A DNA stretch of 38,785 nt from Paracoccus sp. MKU1 (lineage in GTDB: Bacteria > Pseudomonadota > Alphaproteobacteria > Rhodobacterales > Rhodobacteraceae), in contig NZ_LLWQ01000203.1 in the NCBI RefSeq assembly GCF_001447385.1, forward strand, positions 1 through 38,785, in the 5' to 3' direction. Each line of letters opens with the position of its first letter. Position 1 is the stretch's first letter. The translations under genes were made by a program, and so were the position numbers. Under the pieces are notes generated by a model. The model searched no databases and was not told the DNA's origin. It was given only the letters and a program-made list of their open reading frames with translations. Below are positions 32,734-38,785 of the stretch, piece by piece.

Positions 32734-32757
32734 TTTTTCAGAGTATGCTTTTTCTGT
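32734..32757. promoter_or_regulatory. T-rich direct repeats in the ligase/rpiR divergent promoter
   Basis: TTTTTCAGA (32734-32742) and TTTTTCTGT (32749-32757) are direct repeats 15 bp apart in the 121-bp AT-richer gap between the divergent units. They are candidates for the RpiR-type regulator's binding site and also overlap the likely promoter core. Confidence 0.35.
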
Positions 32758-32800
32758 TAAGAACGTTACGAACACGGTGACGCTGTCGGGAGGGCCGTCG

Positions 32801-33685
32801 ATGTCGCAGGAACATGAAGCCGCGGGCACCATCGAGGATCGCCTGATGCAGCGCTTCGACATCCTGACCCCGACCGAGCGCCTGCTGGCCGGCCACCTGA
32901 CGCGGAACTTTCCCGTCGCGGGACTGGCCTCGATGACATATCTTGCGAAAGAAGCGGGAGTTTCGACGCCCACGGTCCTGCGCTTGGTTCAGAAGCTGGG
33001 GTTTCGCGGCTACCCGGAATTTCAGGCACAATTGCGCGATGAAATCGAGGCACGGCTGGAATCACCCCTGTCCAAACATGCGCGCTGGACCGACGGGGTG
33101 CCCCAGACCCATATCCTGAACCGTTTCGCAGACGCCGTCCTGGCCAATCTGACCCGAACGCTTGGCCGGATCGACCACGCCGATTTCGATGCCTGCACCG
33201 AGATGCTCGCCGATCCGAAACGCCGGGTTCTGGTGACGGGCGGGCGCATCACCCATGCGCTCGCGGATTATCTGGTGACTCAGTTGGGAATTGTGCGGCC
33301 GGGAGTATCCGCGCTGCCCAGCCAGTCCAGCGCTTGGCCCTCGGCGCTATTGGAGATGCGTCCCGGCGATGTGCTGATCGTGTTCGATATCCGCCGCTAT
33401 GAAAGCGCGACCCTGCAACTGGCCGAAATGGCAGCCGAGCGGGGCGCAGAAGTCGTCCTGATCACCGATCCCTGGATCAGCCCGATATCGGCCTATGCCC
33501 GCTTCCGCTTCGCTGCGCAGATCGAGGTGCCCTCGGCCTGGGACAGCAGCACGGCACTGATGGTGCTGATCGAGACCTTGCTTGCGGCGGTGCAAGAACT
33601 GAACTGGCCACAGGCGCAGGACCGCATGACGCGGCTTGAGGCGCTGTATGAACGCGCCAGCATGTTCCGGCGCGGGAAGGGTTGA
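32801..33685 (+). CDS. MurR/RpiR-family transcriptional regulator
   Basis: This 294-residue protein has an N-terminal RpiR-type HTH (about 15-90, 'SMTYLAKEAGVSTPTVLRLV' then 'QKLGFRGYPEFQAQLRDEI'). A C-terminal SIS sugar-phosphate-binding-like domain follows (about 125-265, 'RVLVTGGRITHALADYLVTQ', 'GDVLIVFDIRRY'). It is divergent from the ligase operon and probably controls it. RpiR members next to gamma-glutamyl or amino-acid pathways do not always sense sugar phosphates. The ATG at 32801 has a GGGAGGG ribosome site. Confidence 0.9.
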   Translation: MSQEHEAAGTIEDRLMQRFDILTPTERLLAGHLTRNFPVAGLASMTYLAKEAGVSTPTVLRLVQKLGFRGYPEFQAQLRDEIEARLESPLSKHARWTDGVPQTHILNRFADAVLANLTRTLGRIDHADFDACTEMLADPKRRVLVTGGRITHALADYLVTQLGIVRPGVSALPSQSSAWPSALLEMRPGDVLIVFDIRRYESATLQLAEMAAERGAEVVLITDPWISPISAYARFRFAAQIEVPSAWDSSTALMVLIETLLAAVQELNWPQAQDRMTRLEALYERASMFRRGKG

Positions 33686-34061
33686 ACCCGCGGCGCCAAG
33701 CCTCGATTGACCTGGCGGAGGCTGGCATTCACTGAAAGCGCATCGGAGAATGGCTCCATACGCTGTGCGATATTGCCGCCCTCGATCCGGCGCAGCGAAA
33801 TTTCCAGCCACGCCTCAGCTGCAGCAATTTCATTCAGGACCCACTTGGTATAGTTCCGGGCGGCCCCGAGATGCCGATTGCAGCGGCTCGACCGGCTGTC
33901 CGCAGCCGGAGGTGGCCGGCCCTTCTGGTCGCCCGGCTGCTCGCGCCGGTCGGGCCGTGCCGGCGGTGCTTTACCGCCAGGCCATGCTGGCGCGCTCGTC
34001 AGCCCGCTGGGGTCGCCAGCAGAAAGCACCCCGCCGGCATCGGCGGGGTGGCCCGCAAGGC
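33686..34061. other. Intergenic region between rpiR-type gene and AGCS symporter
   Basis: 376 bp between convergent genes. A minus-strand frame around 33690-33870 ('YTKWVLNEIAAAEAWLEISL') has protein-like composition but no start, ribosome site or family I know. The symporter terminator is at 34027-34050. Nothing else stands out. Confidence 0.4.
34027..34050 (-). terminator. Terminator hairpin of the AGCS symporter gene
   Basis: CACCCCGCCG (34027-34036) and CGGCGGGGTG (34041-34050) form a perfect 10-bp stem with a 4-base loop. It is 11 bp past the symporter stop codon. On the minus strand a short CTTTCT follows, so the T-run is weak but the stem is very stable. Confidence 0.75.
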
Positions 34062-35525
34062 TTACGACCGCTCGCTCGTCTTCCATTCGTCCCAGCTGGG
34101 CTGGCCCTTCATGAAGCCCTCGATCTGCTGGCGGTCGGCCTCCAGCCGGGGGTCGTGGCGAAGGTAGAAGCGGGTCTCGCGCGCGATCAGGCCCGACAGG
34201 ATCAGCAGCCCGATCAGGTTCGGGATGGCCATCAACCCGTTCATCACGTCCGAAAAGCTCCAGACGACGCCCAACTGGACCGTACAGCCCAGCAGCACCA
34301 CCAGGGAAAACAGGATGCGGAAGGGCATGACGCCGCGATGACCCACCAGGCGCTCGAGGTTGCGTTCGCCGTAATAGGCCCAGCCCAGGATGGTCGAATA
34401 GGCGAAAAGAACCAAGCCGATGGTCACGACCCAATGCCCCCATTGCCCCGGCAGGCCATGGGTGAAGGCCTGCCCGGTCATGATCGAGGGCGAGATCTGC
34501 AGCCCGGTCTGCGGATCGATCTCGTTCCAGACGCCGGTGGTGATGATCACCAGGCCGGTGCAGGACACGACGATGATAGTGTCGATGAAGGTCTGGGTCA
34601 TCGACACCAGACCCTGCCGCACCGGATGCGTGGTCTGCGCCGAAGCCGCCGCGATCGCGGCCGAGCCCATGCCGGATTCGTTCGAGAAAATGCCGCGCGC
34701 CACGCCGAACTGCACCGCGATCATGATGGTGGAGCCCAAGAACCCCCCCGTCGCTGCCGTCCCGGTAAAGGCCTGCGAAAAGATCTCGCCCAGGGCGGCC
34801 GGCACCGACCGGATGTTGACCAGCAGGATATAAAGCGCCCCCAGCACGTAGAACAGGATCATCACCGGCACCAGCCCGGCCGTCACCCGACCGATGGACT
34901 TGATGCCGCCGACCAGCACCACCAGCGTCAGCCCGGCCAGCACGATCCCGGTGATCCAGGTGGGGATCATGAAGCTGCGCTCCAGGTTCGAGGCGATGGA
35001 ATTGCCCTGGGTCATATTGCCGATGCCGAAACAGGCGCAGACGGCGAAGACCGCGAAGCTCAGCGCCAGCACCTTGCCGAAGCCGTTGCGGATGCCGCGC
35101 TCCAGGTAATATTGCGGGCCGCCGTTCTTCTCGCCGACCTCGTCGGTGGTGCGGAAGCGCACGCCCAGGAAGGCCTCGGCATATTTCGAGGCCATGCCGA
35201 GGATGGCGGTGACCCACATCCAGAACAGCGCCCCCGGCCCGCCCGCCGCGATCGCCGTCGCCACCCCGACGATGTTGCCCGTGCCCACCGTCGCGGCCAT
35301 CGCGGTGGTCAGCGCCTGGAACTGCGAGATGTCGCCCTCGGCATCGTCATCCTTGCGCTTCAGCAGGCCCAGGCGCAGGGCCGCGCCAAGCCGGACAAGC
35401 TGGATGCCCTGCAACCGGATAGTCAGGTAAAGCCCGGTGCCCAGCAACAGCGGAACAAGAAGGTAAGGCCCCCAGACGATCCCGCCGATTTTTCCCAAGA
35501 CTGCTTCTATCTGGTCGAGTTCCAT
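34062..35525 (-). CDS. AGCS-family sodium:amino acid (alanine/glycine) symporter
   Basis: This 487-residue membrane protein belongs to the alanine or glycine:cation symporter family. It has the signature 'ALTTAMAATVGTGNIVGVAT' (about 70-90) and 'GGPGALFWMWVTAILGMASK'. Later it shows 'GIFSNESGMGSAAIAAASAQ' and 'FAYSTILGWAYYGERN', all typical of AgcS/DagA/AlsT. It imports small neutral amino acids with Na+. The start at 35525 has only a weak ribosome site. The amino acids made or used by the flanking methylated-amine and gamma-glutamyl modules (glycine, alanine) may be its cargo. Confidence 0.94.
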   Translation of the reverse strand: MELDQIEAVLGKIGGIVWGPYLLVPLLLGTGLYLTIRLQGIQLVRLGAALRLGLLKRKDDDAEGDISQFQALTTAMAATVGTGNIVGVATAIAAGGPGALFWMWVTAILGMASKYAEAFLGVRFRTTDEVGEKNGGPQYYLERGIRNGFGKVLALSFAVFAVCACFGIGNMTQGNSIASNLERSFMIPTWITGIVLAGLTLVVLVGGIKSIGRVTAGLVPVMILFYVLGALYILLVNIRSVPAALGEIFSQAFTGTAATGGFLGSTIMIAVQFGVARGIFSNESGMGSAAIAAASAQTTHPVRQGLVSMTQTFIDTIIVVSCTGLVIITTGVWNEIDPQTGLQISPSIMTGQAFTHGLPGQWGHWVVTIGLVLFAYSTILGWAYYGERNLERLVGHRGVMPFRILFSLVVLLGCTVQLGVVWSFSDVMNGLMAIPNLIGLLILSGLIARETRFYLRHDPRLEADRQQIEGFMKGQPSWDEWKTSERS

Positions 35526-35954
35526 CGATACCGTCTTTCGTTATTGCAATGACCGCAAACGGCGATCTCCGGCCCCGAATGTCAAGTTCGGCCTTGCGCG
35601 ATGCCTTGCCGACGCAATCGCGGGACAGGTGACGATACCGCAGGGGACGATCATGGTAAGGCGCATGGCCTGACTGCGATCGCCTGCCTCTTGATCCGTC
35701 CGGCGGCATCGCTATCTTGTCGGCAAGGCGTGTGCTGCGTGCGCCCAGGGGCATCTTCCCTGACTACGGAGACTGGTTGAACCCGTTTCTGACAGGAGAT
35801 GTGCCATGCATGCACATATTCGCAGCAATACCTGCAACTTCCAAAATGAGATTGCCGACAGAGCAGCGGCGCCTGCGGCATGCGAGGCTTTGGTACCCCC
35901 TTGCCGCACATTGCCGGATGCCGATCTTGTTTCAAGCCAAGGGCCGGCCGTCCA
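35526..35954. other. Intergenic region upstream of the symporter
   Basis: About 430 bp without a supported gene. Short overlapping frames occur on both strands, with no recognisable domain. The symporter promoter should lie here. GC is a little lower than in the coding neighbours. Confidence 0.4.
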
Positions 35955-36131
35955 ATGATTGGTCAGATGTTGAAGGAAGGTTACGGCGTAGAGGACATAT
36001 CCCTCAAAACAGGAAGGCCCCTCGACGAGGTCAGGTTTGCCGTGGCCTTGCTGCGCGAAAGCGGTTCGCTTGACATCCTCTTGCACAGGAAGCCGAAGCC
36101 TTTACCGGACACTGCCGCAATGGATATTTGA
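35955..36131 (+). CDS. Small hypothetical protein, possible helix-turn-helix
   Basis: This 58-residue frame starts at ATG 35955 and reads 'MIGQMLKEGYGVEDISLKTG', then a 'RPLDEVRFAVALLRESGSL' helix. The 'GYGVEDIxxKxxxPxxxVR' pattern looks like a compact HTH of the type seen in small phage-related or regulatory proteins of Rhodobacterales, by memory only. There is no strong ribosome site and the frame extends further upstream without start evidence. It stands alone in a poorly coding region. It may be a real orphan gene or a remnant. Confidence 0.4.
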   Translation: MIGQMLKEGYGVEDISLKTGRPLDEVRFAVALLRESGSLDILLHRKPKPLPDTAAMDI

Positions 36132-36532
36132 ATGGTCCTGAAATACCCGATAGCCGGGGCGGGAAGATCTTGAATGCCAGACCGCCTGCATCTGATACCT
36201 GAAAGCCACCCGCAGATAAAAGCATGGGCAAGCACAAGGAGCCAGGTGACAGGACCGAGAGCGAAAAAATCGGAACGGTCTCGGCGGTCCTGAAAAAGAA
36301 CCGATCGCGCTGACGCCCTCTCGCAAGCGTGTCCTGCATGGGCTTCTGGATCGGCTGCTGCGTCAAGATCAGGGTCGTGCGACACAAAGATGCCCCGCAG
36401 CAGCCTTGCACCTTTCGGCACAAGGCATTTTTGCAGACCTTCCGTCAGGTAGCCAAAAGCGACCCGACAGGCGGAACTTCACCGGCTCGGCGAACGCGAT
36501 GCTGCGGCCCGCCCCACCCGCCAGGTCGGGAA
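36132..36532. other. Intergenic region downstream of the phosphate transporter
   Basis: About 400 bp with no gene I can support. A 29-codon frame near 36223 is too short and lacks a ribosome site. No clear terminator for the transporter is seen. Confidence 0.4.
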
Positions 36533-38017
36533 TCAGGCCGGGATCTGTCGCAGGATCAGGAACAACAGCGCCGACAAAAGCGCCGCTGCAGGAACGGTGA
36601 CGACCCAGGCCGCCCCGATGGTCAGCACATGCAGCCTGCGGACCAGCTTGCGGCGACAGCGCTCGTCTGCTGGGATATATTCCGGCCGGGGAACGGCCAT
36701 GCGCGCCTTCTTCAGGCGCCGCTCGGCATCCCATTCGCGGAAGAAGCCCACGCCGAAGATCGCGCCCACCGCGATATGGGTCGAGCTGACCGGCAGCCCC
36801 AGCCAGCTTGCCAGAATGACCGTGATCGCCGCCGATAGGGCAACGCAATAGGCGCGCATCGGGTTGAGCTTGGTGATCTCGCTGCCGACCATGCGGATCA
36901 ACTTGGGGCCGAACAGGCTGAGCCCGAAGGAGATCCCGAAGGCGCCGATCAGCATGACCCACAGGGGGATGGCCACATCGCCGTTGAAATTGCCGGTCTG
37001 CACCGTCTGCACGATGGCCGCCAGCGGACCGACGGCATTCGCGACGTCGTTGGCGCCATGGGCAAAGCTGAGCAAGGCGGCCGATGCAACCAGCGGGATG
37101 CCGAACAGAACCTTGAGCGACTTGTTGCGATTCTCCAGCCCCCGGGACTGGCGGCGCGTAACCGGGATCATCAGCCGCCAGCAGCCCAGCCCGACCATCA
37201 GGCCCAGCAGCAGCGCAGTGCCCATCGAGACCTCGACCAGCTGCTTCAGCCCCTTCATCACAAGATAGGCGGCAAAGGTGCCCGCCATGATGCCGACCAG
37301 GATGGGCACCCAGACGCGGGCCGCCGCGATCTTGTCCTCGCGATGGACGATGCGGCTCTTGATCAGCGACAGGAAGCCCGCCGCCACGACGCCGCCCAGC
37401 ACCGGAGAGATGACCCAGCTGGCGGCGATGGCCAGCATCTGGTCCCAGCTGACCGCGCCGAAGCCGGCCCCGGCGATGCCCGCGCCCACGACCCCGCCGA
37501 CCACGGCATGCGTGGTCGAGACCGGCGCCCCGATCCATGTCGCCAGATTGACCCACAGGGCCGAAGCCAGCAGCGCCGCCATCATCGCCCAGATGAAGGT
37601 CGCGGGCGTATCCAGCGCCTCGGGCGCCACGATGCCCTTGGCGATGGTCGAGACCACGTCGGCGCCGGCAATCAGTGCCCCCGCGCTTTCGAAGATCGCC
37701 GCAATGACGATGGCGCCGCCCATGCTGAGCGCGTTGGCCCCCACCGCGGGGCCCATGTTGTTGGCCACGTCGTTGGCGCCGATGTTGAGCGCCATGTAGG
37801 CGCCGAACACGGCGGCGGTGACGACGATCAGCATCTCGCCGCTCTGCCCCAGCAGCATCGCTGCGGCGAGACCGGCCAGGATGATGAAGACGAAGCCGAT
37901 GCCCGGCGCCACCAACGGCCGGGACACATAGGAGGCGGCCGCCTCGAGATTCGCGAAGCGGCCGAGATCGCGGTCCAGCGTTTCCAGGTGTCGGGGCTCG
38001 AGATCCTTGTCAGACAT
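36533..38017 (-). CDS. PiT-family inorganic phosphate transporter
   Basis: This 494-residue protein is a low-affinity phosphate/cation symporter of the PiT (PHO4) family. It has the duplicated signature 'NIGANDVANNMGPAVGANAL' (about 75-95) and 'FAHGANDVANAVGPLAAIVQ' (about 310-330). Each is followed later by the 'PVSTTHAVVGGVVG' and 'PVSSTHIAVGAIFG' repeats. A cytoplasmic linker separates the halves. The ATG at 38017 has an AAGGCGG ribosome site. It stands alone, with no Pho box that I could recognise upstream. Confidence 0.95.
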   Translation of the reverse strand: MSDKDLEPRHLETLDRDLGRFANLEAAASYVSRPLVAPGIGFVFIILAGLAAAMLLGQSGEMLIVVTAAVFGAYMALNIGANDVANNMGPAVGANALSMGGAIVIAAIFESAGALIAGADVVSTIAKGIVAPEALDTPATFIWAMMAALLASALWVNLATWIGAPVSTTHAVVGGVVGAGIAGAGFGAVSWDQMLAIAASWVISPVLGGVVAAGFLSLIKSRIVHREDKIAAARVWVPILVGIMAGTFAAYLVMKGLKQLVEVSMGTALLLGLMVGLGCWRLMIPVTRRQSRGLENRNKSLKVLFGIPLVASAALLSFAHGANDVANAVGPLAAIVQTVQTGNFNGDVAIPLWVMLIGAFGISFGLSLFGPKLIRMVGSEITKLNPMRAYCVALSAAITVILASWLGLPVSSTHIAVGAIFGVGFFREWDAERRLKKARMAVPRPEYIPADERCRRKLVRRLHVLTIGAAWVVTVPAAALLSALLFLILRQIPA

Positions 38018-38327
38018 GTTCCGCCTTTCTGTTCCCGCGGGTGCTAGGAGGGAATGGGCGACATATCAAGACGCATCCGACCGGAACGCGCCGCGCCGGC
38101 CCGGGCGCCCGCCAGGCTTGGTTCCTGCTTCGCGGAACGGGGCATGCCCGGCACGTCCCCTGCAGGATCGCAAGGCGAAACCCGGTGCGGACTGCCATCG
38201 TCGACAAGGCACACGGCCCGGCCAGGACCGGGCGTCACGGCACCATTCCTGCGGGTCTCGGCGGTTGTCGCCGGCACCGGCTCTGCCTAACCTCGGCCCA
38301 GCGAATGCGGAAGACAGGAACATGCAT
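38018..38327. other. Divergent intergenic region before the TAXI protein
   Basis: 310 bp between the divergent phosphate transporter and the TAXI gene. One small hairpin, GCCCGG (38216-38221) and CCGGGC (38228-38233), is visible. No clear gene or operator was found. Confidence 0.4.
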
Positions 38328-38785
38328 ATGAGACTCGGGACATTGCTCGCGGCCCTCGCCGTCGCCGCCTGTTTGGGCCAGGCCGCCGCGGCGCAGGAGC
38401 TGTCGTTCTTTCGCATCGGCACCGGCGGCACGGCGGGCACCTATTACCCGATCGGCGGGCTGATCGCCAATGCCATCTCCAGCCCGCCCGGTTCGCGCGC
38501 TTGCGAGGACGGCGGTTCCTGCGGCGTGCCGGGGCTGGTGGCGACGGCGGTGGCCTCGAACGGCTCGGTCGGCAATGTGAACGCCATCGCCGGCGGCGCC
38601 ATGGAGGCGGGCTTCAGCCAGTCCGACGTGGCCTATTGGGCGCAGACCGGCACCGGGCTGTGGGAGGGGCAGCCGGCGGTCGAGAAGCTGCGCCTGATCG
38701 CCAACCTCTACCCGGAAAGCATCCACCTGGTCGCGCGGGGGGATGCGGGCATCGCCTCGGTCGCCGATCTCAAGGGCAAGCGAGT
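38328..38785 (+). CDS. TAXI-family TRAP transporter solute-binding protein, partial
   Basis: The frame starts at ATG 38328 (AGGAA at 38316; an in-frame ATG at 38322 is too close to it) and runs off the right edge. It begins with a signal peptide ('MRLGTLLAALAVAACLGQAA', cut near 'AAAQE'), then 'FFRIGTGGTAGTYYPIGGLI', the hallmark of TAXI (TRAP-associated extracytoplasmic immunogenic) proteins. The 'EDGGSCGVPGLVATAVASNG' and 'GFSQSDVAYWAQTG' segments fit too. TAXI proteins feed fused DctQM permeases, often for glutamate or other organic acids. About 150 residues are visible of a usual length a little over 300. Confidence 0.9.
   Translation, partial: MRLGTLLAALAVAACLGQAAAAQELSFFRIGTGGTAGTYYPIGGLIANAISSPPGSRACEDGGSCGVPGLVATAVASNGSVGNVNAIAGGAMEAGFSQSDVAYWAQTGTGLWEGQPAVEKLRLIANLYPESIHLVARGDAGIASVADLKGKR

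Noticed and set aside
33690..33870. Minus-strand protein-like stretch after the RpiR gene
   Set aside because: No start codon, ribosome site or known family; it continues as antisense of the RpiR gene.
33750..35552. 600-codon plus-strand frame antisense to the AGCS symporter
   Set aside because: Same antisense effect; the symporter on the minus strand has the full family signature.
36223..36312. 29-codon Lys-rich ORF
   Set aside because: Too short, no ribosome site, no similarity I can name.
38018..38327. Search for a Pho box upstream of the PiT transporter
   Set aside because: No pair of CTGTCAT-like repeats with proper spacing was seen, which fits PiT being constitutive in many bacteria.
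1..38785. tRNA, rRNA, CRISPR arrays, riboswitches
   Set aside because: None seen by eye. In particular no glycine-type riboswitch was recognised before the AGCS symporter or the flavoprotein gene, though a covariance search would be needed to exclude one.

Overview
The window is GC-rich and its gene content is alphaproteobacterial: TRAP transporters, many IclR regulators, a GbdR-like AraC regulator, an EtfBA-FolD-dimethylglycine-dehydrogenase-type cluster, and remnants of several insertion sequences. A Rhodobacterales host such as Paracoccus fits best, but that is inferred from gene style because no rRNA or species marker is present. The many catabolic clusters separated by transposon scars look like an accessory region, either a megaplasmid or a genomic island.

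Region 1 (1-16.8 kb) is a catabolic island. It starts with the end of an IS3-family (IS2-like) element. Operon A, on the minus strand, encodes an extradiol dioxygenase, an MhpA-type FAD monooxygenase, an FAH-family hydrolase and an IclR regulator. A degenerate stretch with recombinase-like and IS110 remnants separates it from operon B (FAH hydrolase, quinone oxidoreductase-like reductase, a paralogous extradiol dioxygenase). A second IclR gene is divergent from operon B. A third minus-strand unit carries a DctQMP TRAP transporter and a second MhpA-type monooxygenase. A third IclR gene, a BKACE (DUF849) enzyme and a frameshifted acyl-CoA dehydrogenase follow. Together these suggest uptake of an organic acid by the TRAP system, hydroxylation, extradiol ring cleavage, FAH-type C-C hydrolysis, and CoA-dependent processing. 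I cannot assign the substrate. Six related 15-bp IclR-type palindromes and a separate 20-bp-spaced direct repeat suggest a shared regulatory network.

Region 2 (17.1-24.9 kb) is a methylated-amine / one-carbon module. It holds a GbdR/CdhR-type AraC regulator divergent from etfB-etfA-folD and a four-domain dimethylglycine/sarcosine-dehydrogenase-like flavoprotein. A strong terminator follows, then a convergent truncated purU. The flavoprotein would pass electrons to ETF and methylene groups to tetrahydrofolate, and FolD and PurU would return the one-carbon unit as formate. etfA and purU each carry a one-base frameshift as read here.

Region 3 (24.9-28.5 kb) is scarred. An IS5-family element with an in-frame stop sits between purU lacking its 5' part and an SLC13/DASS transporter fragment lacking its 3' part. 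Next come an anti-sigma factor, an ECF sigma factor, and a divergent short secreted-protein fragment behind an ECF-like promoter.

Region 4 (28.4-38.8 kb) holds a glutamine-synthetase-like ligase, an aldehyde dehydrogenase and an iron alcohol dehydrogenase in one operon. A MurR/RpiR regulator is divergent from it, and a dctP remnant lies between the promoter and the ligase. This set is what a gamma-glutamylated amino-alcohol pathway would need. The window ends with an AGCS sodium:alanine-type symporter, about 1 kb of nearly empty DNA with one small ORF, a PiT phosphate transporter, and the start of a TAXI-type TRAP binding protein cut by the window edge. I saw no tRNA, rRNA or CRISPR array.
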